A stretch of DNA of 64,000 nt from Armatimonadota bacterium (GTDB lineage Bacteria; Armatimonadota; Zipacnadia; Zipacnadales; JABUFB01), in contig JABUFB010000002.1 in assembly GCA_013314775.1 (NCBI GenBank), forward strand, positions 58,576 through 122,575, given 5' to 3'. Positions 1-8,853 of the stretch are shown one piece after another. The position numbers were made by a program, and so were the translations under genes. Every line of letters starts with the position of its first letter. The stretch's first letter is position 1. The notes under the pieces are model-generated. The model was given only the letters and a program-made list of their open reading frames with translations. It was not told the DNA's origin and ran no database searches.

Positions 1-883
1 CGATTTCGCCCCGGAATGAATCCCGGTCAGTACCCGCAACGCCGGGCCGGGGGTGGCTCATGCCCGTACGACTGAACATTTCCAGATTGCGCGATCCCTT
101 GCGTCCCCAATCCGCGGTGCCCTGGGTGCCGATCACACTCCACCACGTCTCCCCCGGATAGCCCGGAGGGTCGATGAGCAACAGGTTCAGCTCATACAAC
201 GCCGTGGCGCCGCTCTCCATGGTCACCATCGCGAGGAGGTAGTTGTCCGTCTCCAGGCGGTCTTCGGTGGGGTAGTGGCTGAGGCTGCGGGCATGCACTC
301 GCGCCGGCAAGCTGTCCATGCACCACGACAAGAAGTCCACGTAATGCATCCCGTTGTGGACGAACTGCCCAAGGGAGTTTTTCTTTCGGTACGGGCTGTT
401 GGCGGGATATGAGTAGAACCGGCCCTTGACATGGTACACGCCGAAGACCGCCGGGCCGATACGACCGCAAGCCTCCTTGAAGCTTATGCATTCCGGCAAC
501 CAGCGCATGCACTGAGCCACCATGAACTTCACGCCCTGTGCTGCCACAGCTTCCTTCATCGCCCGGGCATCGTCCAGGCTCAGCGCCATGGGCTTCTCGC
601 ACAGCACATGCTTGCCTGCCTTCGCTGCCGCGATGGTGTGGCTTGCGTGCAGGTGATCGGGCGACGCGATGTCCAGCAGGTCGATGTCATCCCGACTCAA
701 CATGCTGTCCAGGTCGGTGTACGTCGCCACGCCATAACGGGCCGAAACCTCCCGCAGACCCTCCTCGTTCACATCACAGACCGCCACCAGTTCCGCCTGT
801 GTCAGTGCATCGATTGCCGGGAGATGGCTCCCCAGGCCGATCCCGGCGGCGCCACCTACAACGCCGATTCTGACCTTATCCAT
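1..883 (-). CDS. Gfo/Idh/MocA family oxidoreductase, 3' end cut by window edge
   Basis: The minus strand is open from an ATG at 883 to the window edge, giving about 294 residues with no stop. The N-terminus is a Rossmann fold with a GVVGGAAGIG nucleotide-binding loop, followed by the family's CEKPMAL motif (about residue 100), whose lysine is the conserved catalytic or substrate-binding residue. A GAGGTGCG ribosome-binding site lies just upstream. Family members are NAD(P)-dependent dehydrogenases acting on sugars, inositols or their derivatives. The exact substrate cannot be read from sequence. It is one of three such genes in this window and is divergent from the DUF4380-like gene at 1091. 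The C-terminal end lies outside the window. Confidence 0.9.
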   Translation of the reverse strand, partial: MDKVRIGVVGGAAGIGLGSHLPAIDALTQAELVAVCDVNEEGLREVSARYGVATYTDLDSMLSRDDIDLLDIASPDHLHASHTIAAAKAGKHVLCEKPMALSLDDARAMKEAVAAQGVKFMVAQCMRWLPECISFKEACGRIGPAVFGVYHVKGRFYSYPANSPYRKKNSLGQFVHNGMHYVDFLSWCMDSLPARVHARSLSHYPTEDRLETDNYLLAMVTMESGATALYELNLLLIDPPGYPGETWWSVIGTQGTADWGRKGSRNLEMFSRTGMSHPRPGVAGTDRDSFRGEI

Positions 884-1090
884 CCTGCGCACCTCCAGGA
901 CGCAACCGTCATCGCCCTCACCCTAGGTTTCTCCTTTGCCGCGATAGGTCCTTCGCAGGGTCACTGCCCGGGCCAAAGAATCCCGGGAGAACGTGCAAGG
1001 AGAACGGGCGTCAGCAGGGAACTGCTTTCTCAGAACACACGTGGATGAGCAGCGCTCAAACACTGCGAAACCACAGGCTGAAAAGGAGCC

Positions 1091-1996
1091 ATGCAGATGA
1101 CCGAACGCATCGAGTATCTTGGCTGGCCGGACTGCATCCGACTGAGCAACGGGACCATTGAGCTTGTCATCACCACCGTCGTCGGCCCGCGCATCATCCA
1201 CTTCGGTATGGCGGGCGGGGAGAATGCCTTCGGAGTGATTGAGGAGACAAAGGGGGTGCAGGGCGGTCAGGAATGGAACTTGTTCGGTGGCCACCGGCTC
1301 TGGCATTCACCCGAGGAGAAGCCCCGGTCTTACTCGCCGGACAATGATCCCATTCAGGCCAACGAGATCGAGGGGGGTGTCCACCTTGTCCAGCCCACCG
1401 AGCCGGACACGGGCATCCAGAAGGAAATGCTGGTGATGCTCGAGGGCGATAACTGTGTCACCGTGCAGCATCGGCTCACGAACCGGGGAGTGTGGGGCAT
1501 CGAACTGGCCCCGTGGGCGCTGACGGTCATGGCGAAGAACGGCGAGGCTATCGTGCCCCAGCCCCAGGGGGATTTCGAATCGCTGTTGCCCAACCGCCGG
1601 CTGACCTTGTGGCCTTACACCAACATGAGTGACCCGCGACTCACCTGGGGCGAGAAGTACATCCGGATGCGCCAGAACCCCAACATGGAGCGACGCTGCA
1701 AGTTCGGTCTCAGTGCCGAAGACGGCTGGCTGTGCTACCTGCGCAATGGCCTTCTTTTCGTGAAGCGGTTCGATTACGACCCGGAGGCGGAGTATCCGGA
1801 CTGGGGGGCGGCGGTGGAGGTCTTTACCAATGACGCGATCCTAGAAGTCGAGTCCCTCGGGCCACTGACCTGGCTCGAACCTGAGGAAGCTGTGGAGCAT
1901 GAGGAGCGCTGGTACCTGTTCGACGGGGTGTCAGTAGGGGACAGCGAAGAGAGCATCGACGAGGCGCTCCTGCCGCTGATCCAAGAGACGGACTGA
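1091..1996 (+). CDS. DUF4380-like, galactose-mutarotase-fold protein
   Basis: This 301-residue cytosolic protein has no signal peptide. It opens with a segment of the form LSNGTIELVITTVVGPRI then FGMAGG, which I recognise as typical of DUF4380-like proteins related to the aldose-epimerase (mutarotase) beta-sandwich. Its mid-part has GIELAPWALTVM and a C-terminal block rich in W, E and aromatic residues, as in sugar-binding sandwiches. The start is an ATG with AAAAGGAG immediately upstream; a second ATG at 1097 has better spacing. It is divergent from the sugar-type oxidoreductase at 883, which fits a sugar-metabolism context. No enzymatic activity is established for this group as far as I know, so the function is inferred only broadly. 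Confidence 0.6.
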   Translation: MQMTERIEYLGWPDCIRLSNGTIELVITTVVGPRIIHFGMAGGENAFGVIEETKGVQGGQEWNLFGGHRLWHSPEEKPRSYSPDNDPIQANEIEGGVHLVQPTEPDTGIQKEMLVMLEGDNCVTVQHRLTNRGVWGIELAPWALTVMAKNGEAIVPQPQGDFESLLPNRRLTLWPYTNMSDPRLTWGEKYIRMRQNPNMERRCKFGLSAEDGWLCYLRNGLLFVKRFDYDPEAEYPDWGAAVEVFTNDAILEVESLGPLTWLEPEEAVEHEERWYLFDGVSVGDSEESIDEALLPLIQETD

Positions 1997-2022
1997 TCTC
2001 AGAAAACCGGAAATGATGGTTC

Positions 2023-2069
2023 GGGGGCAGGCGCGACTTCGTGAGATGCCGAGCGCCTGTCCCCCTTTT
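2023..2069 (+). terminator. Intrinsic terminator between convergent genes
   Basis: The left arm GGGGGCAGGCGC (2023-2034) pairs with GCGCCTGTCCCCC (2053-2065), a 12-bp stem with one bulged base and an 18-nt loop. TTTT follows at 2066-2069. It lies 27 nt past the stop of the DUF4380-like gene and ends 16 nt short of the stop of the convergent grpE. The T-run is on the plus strand. Confidence 0.8.
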
Positions 2070-2084
2070 CGTCTCGCAGTCCGT

Positions 2085-2666
2085 CTACGAGTGCCTCACA
2101 GCCACGGCAACCTGCGCCGGTCGCAGGACGCGGTCGTGCAGTCGGTAGCCCTTGCGCAACACCCGCACAATGGTCCCCTCGTTGGACTCCTCCGTTGGAA
2201 CGCCTTCTACCGCTTCGTGCAGGTTCGGATCGAAGTCCTCCCCGGGTTCGGCCTGGATGATCTGCAATCCGTGCCTGCTCATCACGTCGCGCAGTTGCTG
2301 AAGGATCATCTCGTAACCCTTGCAGACGACCTGGGTGTGTTCGTTGGCCTCGGCCGCTTCGCAAGCCATCTCGAAATGGTCCAGGACGGTGATCAGGTCA
2401 AACAGGATGCCCTCGTTAGCATACAGGCTTCGCTGCGCGGCTTCCTCCTGGGCGCGGCGCCGGTAGTTCTGAAGCTCCGCAATGGCGCGCAGGGCCTTGT
2501 CCTTCTCGGCCTCAACCTGGGCCTCCAGTTCGGCTATGCGGTCCCGCGGGAGATCCTCTTGCGGCTGCTCTTCGGCTTGCTGTGGTTCCGAGGCTTCCGC
2601 GGGCAGGTCGGTCGCAGCGGCCTGGGGAGCAGGTATTGATTTCCGGGTTGGCTTGTCGCTGGTCAT
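2085..2666 (-). CDS. grpE: Nucleotide exchange factor GrpE (DnaK co-chaperone)
   Basis: The product is about 193 residues, normal for GrpE. An acidic, Q/E-rich N-terminal third leads into a long coiled-coil helix (EAQVEAEKDKALRAIAELQ then NYRRRAQEE), then the conserved LITVLDHFEMA helix. The C-terminal beta-domain has FDPNLHEAV and VLRKGYRLHDRVLRPAQV, the hallmark GrpE signature. GrpE releases ADP from DnaK during the heat-shock chaperone cycle. The start at 2666 is preferred over the ATG at 2681 because the latter's codons form a GGAGG site 7 nt before it. No dnaK, dnaJ or hrcA is adjacent, and no CIRCE repeat is visible upstream, so this grpE is detached from the usual operon. Confidence 0.95.
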   Translation of the reverse strand: MTSDKPTRKSIPAPQAAATDLPAEASEPQQAEEQPQEDLPRDRIAELEAQVEAEKDKALRAIAELQNYRRRAQEEAAQRSLYANEGILFDLITVLDHFEMACEAAEANEHTQVVCKGYEMILQQLRDVMSRHGLQIIQAEPGEDFDPNLHEAVEGVPTEESNEGTIVRVLRKGYRLHDRVLRPAQVAVAVRHS

Positions 2667-2961
2667 GCGTCGGTCCTCCATGTGGCGTGCAGTTCAGGCG
2701 GCAGAGCTCACCGGCCCGAACAGTAGTTGATGTCATCCGTTTTCGTGGAGCGTTTCTCTCTGAGTAGAACGCCCCGACAGGCTCATGGGCCTTCCAGGGC
2801 CCGTCTCTCAGAGTCTACCGGGAACCGCCGGTGCAGGCAAGGACGTGCTCAAGGGGAACTCAGTCCCTGATGCTGATCTCTGGAGCCCCCAAAGGATATC
2901 CCTGTCACACCGAGGAAATGGTCACGGTGGGAGCAACACGCCAATGGGAGGGAGATGCGCC

Positions 2962-4590
2962 GTGAGAGAATTGCCGCCCATTCCCTTCGACCACTACCTG
3001 ACCTGGGACGAGACCACCGGTTTCCTGGACGACGCTAGGGCTGTCTTTGGAGAACTGATCAGCCTGGATGCGCTCGGCCGGACCCCCGAAGGCAGGCAAT
3101 TGTGGTGCGCGCAGATCACCGCGCCGTGTGATGACCCGTCGGCCAAGCCCGCCTATCTCGTGCAGGCGGTGGTGCATGCCCAGGAGGTCGCCGGCACCAC
3201 GGCGGCACTGCATCTCGTGAAGCATCTCCTCGAAGGCTGGGAGCGGGACGCGGGGATACGCCAACTCCTGGAAGACGTGGTCTTTTACGTGGTCCCTCGC
3301 ATGAACCCGGACGGCGCGGAATTCGCCCTCCAGACCGGGGGGAGCATTCGCAGCCGCAATGCTCCCCGGGTACGAAAGAACGGCCTGGTCCAGAGCGATG
3401 TCAACGGCGATGGGCTGATCCTGTGGATGCGCAAGGAGGATCCCTGCGGGAACCTGCGCGAGCACCCGCAGGACGGTCGCCTCCTCATCCCGCGCGAGGC
3501 CGGCGATGTTGCCGGGCCGTTCTACTTCGTGTATCCCGAGGGCTTCGTGCAGGACTGGGACGGCGGCCCGGTGGTCCACGCTGAACGTTCGGCGGACTTC
3601 AACCGCAACTGGAGCGCCAACTGGCGGCCGGAGTACGAGCAGGGCGGCGCTGGAGACTTCCCCTTCTCGCAGCCCGAAATGCGAGCGCTGGCCGAGTTCA
3701 TCTACGCGCACCCCAACATTTTCGGCATTCTCGGATACCACTGCGGGTGCAATTCCGTCCTGCGGCCACCATCCACCGGGAGCGATGACGACATCCTCCC
3801 GGCGGACCTTGAAAAGATGCGGGAGATCGGCCTGCGGGGCGAGGACATCACCGGCTTCCGCCTGCGCGCGGTGGTGGATTACAGACTGGACAAGAGCAAG
3901 CCCATCGCGCTCCGAGGACACTTCCATGACTGGGGCTACCGCCACCTGGGCCTGTTCGTCTACGAGATCGAGCTGGGCAACATCTACAACTCGCGCGGAG
4001 TGACCACCGAGCAGTACTTTGCTTCGGATGATGTCGAGCGCCGCGAGTACGACCTGCTGGCGCTCCAATGGCATGACGAGAATCCCCAGAAGGGCGCCTA
4101 CGTCGACTGGCAGCCCTTCGATCATCCGCAGCTTGGCCCGGTGGAGATCGGTGGCTGGCGCCGGCATTTCCTCGCCAATCCCCTGAGTGAGGACATGGCC
4201 GCAATCGCTCCGCGCTGCACTGAGTTCGTCCTGGATCATGCTCGCAGATACCCCAGGCTGGCCATCACGAAGGTGAACGTGACGCCCATCGAGGGCCGCA
4301 TCTACCGCCTTCGGGCGACGGTGATGAATACCGGCGACCTGCCCACGCAGATCACTGAGCTGGGTCACCGGGTGGTCCAGAATGAGCCTGTGCGTGTGGA
4401 GATCGAGGGGGCTGAAGTTGTGTCACGCGGCGGCGTTGCGGAGCTTGGGCAGCTGGCGGGCGTCTCAGGCTATCGCGATCTGGAGTGGTTCGTGCGCGCC
4501 CGGCCGGGCGATAGGGTGCGAATCAGCGCCTGCGCGCCAAAAGCAGTGGACGCGCGGGCGTTCGTGACAATACCCGAAGGGACGGTCTGA
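2962..4590 (+). CDS. M14-family zinc carboxypeptidase
   Basis: With the GTG at 2962, which has GGGAGGGAG about 8 nt upstream, the product is about 542 residues. Zinc-ligand motif HAQE (H72, E75), MNPDGAEF, and the substrate-binding DFNRNWSANW are typical of M14 metallocarboxypeptidases. GYHCGCN (H260) supplies the third zinc ligand candidate, and VYEIELGN (about 335-340) the catalytic glutamate. The C-terminal ~130 residues look like a beta-rich accessory domain. No signal peptide is visible, and an upstream in-frame extension to 2785 reads as low-quality sequence. The 280-odd bases between it and grpE show no convincing promoter. The product would remove C-terminal residues from peptides; its real substrate is unknown. 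The UroD-like gene starts 5 nt downstream, suggesting an operon. Confidence 0.88.
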   Translation: MRELPPIPFDHYLTWDETTGFLDDARAVFGELISLDALGRTPEGRQLWCAQITAPCDDPSAKPAYLVQAVVHAQEVAGTTAALHLVKHLLEGWERDAGIRQLLEDVVFYVVPRMNPDGAEFALQTGGSIRSRNAPRVRKNGLVQSDVNGDGLILWMRKEDPCGNLREHPQDGRLLIPREAGDVAGPFYFVYPEGFVQDWDGGPVVHAERSADFNRNWSANWRPEYEQGGAGDFPFSQPEMRALAEFIYAHPNIFGILGYHCGCNSVLRPPSTGSDDDILPADLEKMREIGLRGEDITGFRLRAVVDYRLDKSKPIALRGHFHDWGYRHLGLFVYEIELGNIYNSRGVTTEQYFASDDVERREYDLLALQWHDENPQKGAYVDWQPFDHPQLGPVEIGGWRRHFLANPLSEDMAAIAPRCTEFVLDHARRYPRLAITKVNVTPIEGRIYRLRATVMNTGDLPTQITELGHRVVQNEPVRVEIEGAEVVSRGGVAELGQLAGVSGYRDLEWFVRARPGDRVRISACAPKAVDARAFVTIPEGTV

Positions 4591-4595
4591 CAGCG

Positions 4596-5633
4596 ATGAC
4601 CTCACGTGAGCGACTCCTTTGCGCATTCGAACGGGGCAAGCCCGATCGCGTTCCTGTAGCGCCTTTCGGTTTCGGCCATGTGAATCCTGACAGCGAGATC
4701 GGGCTGGAGCTTGTGAAGCGCACCGATTTCATCCAGTGTGTCGGCGGCGCGGGCGGCTTCCTGGGTGCGGCGGCGAAGTCGGAATCAACCACCGAAGGCA
4801 ACCGCACCGTCACCGTCCTGCACACCCCCAAGGGGGACCTGACCAGCGTCTACCAGCGCACGGAGATCACTGGCGCGCAGGTGAAATTCGCCTGCAAGGA
4901 CGCGGACGATGTGGAGAAGCTTCTGTCGGTTCCCTACGAGCCGCCGCCCATTGACGCCACGCAATTCCTGCAGTGGAAGGACCGGATCGGCGACGAGGGC
5001 ATCGTGCTCTTTGGTTTCGCCGACGCCATCTGCACCCCGGCCCAGTTCTTCTCGCCCGAAGACTTCTCATACCTGTGGGTCGATGCGCCGGATGCCTTCA
5101 TGGCCTTGATCCACGCGGCGAATGAGCGGGTCTGCGAGCAGGCCGACCGCTGCTGCAAGGCGGGTATCGACGCCTTCAGGCTGCTCGGCGGGGAATACGC
5201 CAGTACACAGCTTGGCCCGGCCGCGTATCGCCAGACCGTGACCGAGCCTGACCGCAAGGTCACCGACATCATGCACTCCCACGGCGCCACGGTCTACTAT
5301 CACAATCACGGGCCCACCATGAAGTACCTGGAACTGCTGGCCGATATCGGCATGGATGCGTGTGACTGCTTCGAAGCCCCGCCCTGGGGAGACTTCAATT
5401 TCCCCGAAGCGAAGAAGCGTATCGGCGACCGAATCTGCTTCGTGGGCAATCTCGATGACATGGAAGTCATCGACAAGCTGCCCGAGGCCAGGGTTCTAGA
5501 GATGGCGCGGGAGAGGATCATCGAGTCCGAGGGCTGGGGATTCGTGCTGGGAGGCACAGCATCGGGAACTTACACGGAACGGGCTGCGCGGAACTTCATG
5601 GCGATGGCGGATCTGGCGGCTCAGATGGCGTAG
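4596..5633 (+). CDS. Uroporphyrinogen decarboxylase-like (UroD superfamily) protein
   Basis: The 345-residue protein begins with the family's MTSRERLLCAFERGKPDRVP. It continues with the TIM-barrel motifs YYHNHGPTMKYLELL and DCFEAPPWGD, and ends with a FVGNLD segment. These match the UroD/corrinoid-methyltransferase branch rather than haem-pathway HemE, which would carry an N-terminal RQAGRYLPEY motif that is absent here. Such proteins are abundant in genomes with sugar-oxidoreductase expansions, and most are uncharacterised; some transfer methyl groups with zinc and a corrinoid partner. It follows the carboxypeptidase gene by 5 nt, so co-transcription is likely. No corrinoid protein gene is adjacent. 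Confidence 0.85.
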   Translation: MTSRERLLCAFERGKPDRVPVAPFGFGHVNPDSEIGLELVKRTDFIQCVGGAGGFLGAAAKSESTTEGNRTVTVLHTPKGDLTSVYQRTEITGAQVKFACKDADDVEKLLSVPYEPPPIDATQFLQWKDRIGDEGIVLFGFADAICTPAQFFSPEDFSYLWVDAPDAFMALIHAANERVCEQADRCCKAGIDAFRLLGGEYASTQLGPAAYRQTVTEPDRKVTDIMHSHGATVYYHNHGPTMKYLELLADIGMDACDCFEAPPWGDFNFPEAKKRIGDRICFVGNLDDMEVIDKLPEARVLEMARERIIESEGWGFVLGGTASGTYTERAARNFMAMADLAAQMA

Positions 5634-5714
5634 GCGAGCGCCACGCCGGGAGCAAGGGATGAACCAGGCACGGGATTCCGGCGCAGTCCGGTAGACAGCA
5701 CTTCGTTTCGTGCC

Positions 5715-6311
5715 TCAGCGGTAGTCGATCAGGTTCGCCTCGGTGCAGATGATGCTCACGCCAGCGTCGAAAAACCCGCGGGGCACTTCGTGGACGACCT
5801 GCAACTCGAAACACAGGCCCACTGCTACCCGTGCCTGGGCTGGTGTGAGAGAGTTGAGCAGGCGGTCGTAGTAACCGCCGCCATACCCGAGACGGCCGCC
5901 GTAGATGTCGAAACCGATTCCGGGGGCCATGACGCACTCGATGTCCTCCAGCCTGCCGGGCTCGCACAGTTCCGGCACCGGCTCGCGGATGCCCCATACG
6001 CCGGGGGCGAGCTGCGTGTCGACATCCTCCACATAGTACAGGTCCAGGGCGTGCTTGGCGCGGTTCACTCGTGGCAGGAGTACCCGCTTGCGATCCCGCA
6101 TCGCCGCCGCGATCAGGTCCCCGGTAAGCACTTCGCTGTCGAAACTGGAATAGAGCAACACCGTCCGCGCCTGCTGGTACTCCCACGACTGCAGTACCCG
6201 GGCGGTGATGATCAGGCTGCGGTCTGCGATGTGCTCCGGTGAAAGCGCCCTGCGTCTTGCCAGGATCGCCTGACGCAGTTCTCTCTTCCTGCGATCTTCG
6301 GGGGACCTCAT
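5715..6311 (-). CDS. 5-formyltetrahydrofolate cyclo-ligase
   Basis: The product is about 198 residues. It carries basic N-terminal KRELRQAILARRRALS and the diagnostic APGIGFD then GGRLGYGGGYYDRLL motif that binds ATP and folate. It converts 5-formyl-THF to 5,10-methenyl-THF using ATP in the cytosol. The ATG at 6311 overlaps the folP stop codon by four bases (ATGA), indicating translational coupling; an in-frame GTG at 6323 is the alternative start. The pair forms a small folate operon. The C-terminal half ends FFDAGVSIICTEANLIDYR, matching the family's end. Confidence 0.92.
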   Translation of the reverse strand: MRSPEDRRKRELRQAILARRRALSPEHIADRSLIITARVLQSWEYQQARTVLLYSSFDSEVLTGDLIAAAMRDRKRVLLPRVNRAKHALDLYYVEDVDTQLAPGVWGIREPVPELCEPGRLEDIECVMAPGIGFDIYGGRLGYGGGYYDRLLNSLTPAQARVAVGLCFELQVVHEVPRGFFDAGVSIICTEANLIDYR

Positions 6312-7180
6312 TCCCTCGGCCACCCCCGCAAGATCGCGTCGGTCATGCGCGCCACCTGGGCCATCTGAGCTACGTCATGCACCCGGATGATATTCGCGCC
6401 ATTGTGGATGGCCACGGCGCAAGTTGCCGCCGTGCCGAAAACGCGCTCCTCCACGGGCACGTCCAGCACCTTCCCGATGGTGGACTTCCGGCTGGTGCCC
6501 ATGAGGATTGGCCGGCCGAGAACAGTGAACTCCTTGAGCCGCCGAAGCATCTCCAGGTTGTGATTCACCGTCTTGCCGAACCCGAAGCCTGGGTCGATGA
6601 TGATCTGGTGCTCCGGGATTCCCCCCCCGACGCAGTCTTCAATGCGCTCCGCAAGCCATGCTTTGATATCTTCCACCACATCGTCATAGTGCGGCGCGAC
6701 CTGCATGGTGCGCGGCTCGCCCTGCATGTGCATGATGACCACCGGGGCGCCGTACTGAGCGGCCACCTCGATCATCCCTTCGGCCCGCAGGCCGTTGATG
6801 TCGTTGATGATGTGCGCGCCCGCGGAGAGGGCTTGCCGGGCCACTTCGGGCTTGCTGGTGTCCACGGACAGAGGCACATCGATAGCTGCCCGGAGCGCAG
6901 TGATCACAGGCACGACCCGGTCCAGTTCCTGCTGGACAGGGACCGGTTCGCTGCCGGGTCGAGTGGATTCCCCGCCGATGTCCAGGATGTCCGCGCCGTC
7001 GGCCACGAAGCGCGCGGCCTGCTCCACGGCGGACATGCTGTCGGCGCCCAGGCCGTCGCCCGAGAAGGAGTCATCGGTGACGTTCAGGATGCCCATGACC
7101 AGCGTCCGGTGGTCGAAACACAGTTCGCCCCCGCCGGGAAGCGTGACCGGCGGAGGACAGGGGGCTGCGGCATGTTCCAT
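6308..7180 (-). CDS. folP: Dihydropteroate synthase
   Basis: The 290-residue TIM-barrel enzyme condenses p-aminobenzoate with dihydropterin pyrophosphate in folate synthesis. It shows MGILNVTDDSFSGDG (usually NVTPDSFSDGG), DILDIGGESTRPGSEPV, the INDINGLR loop, a VIMHMQGEPRTMQ segment, DPGFGFGKTVNHN, and LMGTSRKSTIG near the C-terminus. These are the standard pterin and diphosphate sites. A GGAGGGTC site sits about 10 nt ahead of the ATG. It is upstream of and overlaps the cyclo-ligase gene. The substitution of the usual proline by aspartate in NVTDDSF is a small deviation; all main catalytic blocks are otherwise intact. Confidence 0.96.
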   Translation of the reverse strand: MEHAAAPCPPPVTLPGGGELCFDHRTLVMGILNVTDDSFSGDGLGADSMSAVEQAARFVADGADILDIGGESTRPGSEPVPVQQELDRVVPVITALRAAIDVPLSVDTSKPEVARQALSAGAHIINDINGLRAEGMIEVAAQYGAPVVIMHMQGEPRTMQVAPHYDDVVEDIKAWLAERIEDCVGGGIPEHQIIIDPGFGFGKTVNHNLEMLRRLKEFTVLGRPILMGTSRKSTIGKVLDVPVEERVFGTAATCAVAIHNGANIIRVHDVAQMAQVARMTDAILRGWPRE

Positions 7181-7252
7181 GGCTTGCTGACCCTCCGGTC
7201 AGGAGTTCCCGTCGGCGGTAGCGGATGGCTCCCAGGTGCCGACACGCCGGAC

Positions 7253-7729
7253 CTACCGCGTCAGGCCAACATACGCTCCGTCCACGCGCATCCTCTGAGG
7301 AAAGTCGGCCACGAGTTCCTCGCCACGGTACACCCGCACCGCGCCGCCGCTGAGCCGGCTGATTTCGATGAAGGTGTCCGGCTCTTCATCGGTGCCGGAG
7401 TTCTCGATGGCCATAATCACTTCCGGGTTCCCGTTGATATGGAAAGCGTACACGGCCCCTGCGAACACCCGATTGTGTTTCGATGTCTCGGGCGTGTAGT
7501 AGATCATCCGGCGCGGGCCCTCAAGCTCGACAACGGTCTCGGTCGGCTCCTGGCCTTCGGCCTCCTCGGTTACGACAAGGCAGGCCTTGAACTCTTTCGC
7601 CACTGCGTCGAAGTCCTTTAGCCAGTCCTTCGCGGCATCTGCTTTCTGGTCCCGGAGAAAGGCGGGGACAAACACGGCGGCGGCAAGCAACGCGACAACC
7701 ACGGCAGCGAGAGTAATCTTTCGGGTCAT
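7253..7729 (-). CDS. Small exported or membrane-anchored protein of unknown function
   Basis: Starting at the ATG at 7729, with GAGAGGAG about 8 nt upstream, the protein is 158 residues. It has a classic N-terminal signal or anchor: MTRKIT, then a hydrophobic stretch of about 17 residues (AAVVVALLAAAVFVPAF). A signal-peptidase I site may follow the AAAKDW region. The rest is a small acidic domain, about 125 residues, with alternating beta-like segments (VVELEGPRRMIYY, AVYAFHINGNPEVIM). I recognise no family. It lies between folP and an oxidoreductase gene on the same strand, but nothing ties its function to either. Confidence 0.7.
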   Translation of the reverse strand: MTRKITLAAVVVALLAAAVFVPAFLRDQKADAAKDWLKDFDAVAKEFKACLVVTEEAEGQEPTETVVELEGPRRMIYYTPETSKHNRVFAGAVYAFHINGNPEVIMAIENSGTDEEPDTFIEISRLSGGAVRVYRGEELVADFPQRMRVDGAYVGLTR

Positions 7730-7822
7730 CTTCAGGCTCCTCTCACGATAGTACTGCGCACACAAGAGGGTGCTTCCCCTGTGATGGGCAAACAACTCTG
7801 GGGGCATTCGGTTCCGCGCGCA

Positions 7823-8815
7823 TCAGGGGCGTACCGTAACTGGCTCTCCGGTCTTCGCTGATGTCCGGGCGGCATCCAGTACCTTGAGCACCCGGGCCAT
7901 GTCGGCGACCGACGCGCGGGCCGGTTCCCCGGCCTCGAAGCATCGCAGTGTGTCGGCGACGTAGGCCTCGTAGACGGTGTCGGAATCGGGACCTTCGACG
8001 ATGCGTTCGGTCCCGTCGCGAAAGAGGATCGCGCCGCAACCCATCTTCGTGCCGCCGAAATGAAGCCGGTCGGTAGTGATGGAGAAGAACCGCTCGTAGC
8101 TCGAGGGCATGGTGTAGCTCACCTCGCCCAATCCCATGGCGCCCGAAGCCCCGGTGAGCCTGATGGTCGCGATATCCTCAATCTCCAGCCCGTAGATGCC
8201 GTGGCTGGTCCAGCAACTGACCTCTGTCACCTGGCTGTCCACGAGGTACAGGAACAGGTCGACCACATGGGGCCCGAAGTTCCACAGGGGGCCGCCACCG
8301 GCGATTTCCGGGTCCAGCATCCAGCCCACGCCCCAGTCCTTGTAGCGCAGAGGCGACCCGGCGAACAGGCTGTGGTAGTAGTGCACGGGCTTGCCCAGTT
8401 CGCCTGCAGTCAGGGCCTCTCGCAGGGCCTCCACCAGTCCGTAATAGCGGCTGACCAGGGCCACCGAGGTCCAGACGCGGTTGGTGGCGGCCTTCACCGC
8501 GAGCGCATCGACCCTCGGCCAGTGGGTGCCCATGGGCTTTTCCATATGGAAGGGCTGACCGCGCTCAATCAGGTCGTCGGCAAGCGCGGTCATCTCGGCA
8601 TGAGGAGCGTGGGCGAAGACGAGGTCAGGCGCCTCTGCTTCCAGAAGCGCCTGATGGTCGGTGTAACGGGGGCATTCCAGACCCGGACACACGCGCTGCA
8701 GTGCTTCGGCGTCCGGGTCATGAACCGCGATGATCTCCGCCCCCGCTTTCTGCAGTGCAGGGACGTAGTACAGGTCAACGTGCCAGTGGGTTGCCCCAAG
8801 AATGGCGACTCGCAT
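7823..8815 (-). CDS. Gfo/Idh/MocA family oxidoreductase
   Basis: The 330-residue protein has an N-terminal Rossmann domain (MRVAILGATHWH) and the family lysine-proline motif as HMEKPMG at about residue 90. The C-terminal alpha/beta domain contains GGGPLWNFGPHVVDL, where the family histidine-aspartate pair near the active site is visible. The NAD(P)-binding loop GATHWH departs from the usual GxGxxG. Related proteins with that change are known in sugar-catabolic gene sets, but the substrate here is unknown. The start is supported by GAGGTG about 9 nt upstream. It is one of three paralogous oxidoreductases in the window, at low mutual identity. Confidence 0.88.
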   Translation of the reverse strand: MRVAILGATHWHVDLYYVPALQKAGAEIIAVHDPDAEALQRVCPGLECPRYTDHQALLEAEAPDLVFAHAPHAEMTALADDLIERGQPFHMEKPMGTHWPRVDALAVKAATNRVWTSVALVSRYYGLVEALREALTAGELGKPVHYYHSLFAGSPLRYKDWGVGWMLDPEIAGGGPLWNFGPHVVDLFLYLVDSQVTEVSCWTSHGIYGLEIEDIATIRLTGASGAMGLGEVSYTMPSSYERFFSITTDRLHFGGTKMGCGAILFRDGTERIVEGPDSDTVYEAYVADTLRCFEAGEPARASVADMARVLKVLDAARTSAKTGEPVTVRP

Positions 8816-8853
8816 GGCTCAACACCTCATTGCGTGCGCCGGGGCAAGGGACA

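Noticed and set aside
2667..2961. CIRCE heat-shock operator upstream of grpE
   Set aside because: No TTAGCACTC-N9-GAGTGCTAA repeat, even degenerate, could be found in the gap.
2905..4368. Long antisense reading frame (487 codons) opposite the M14 carboxypeptidase gene
   Set aside because: It mirrors a gene with full family motifs, has no recognisable domain, and long antisense frames are expected in GC-rich DNA.
6239..7621. Plus-strand frame (460 codons) over folP and its neighbours
   Set aside because: It lies opposite folP, whose dihydropteroate synthase motifs are unmistakable, and crosses gene boundaries on the other strand.
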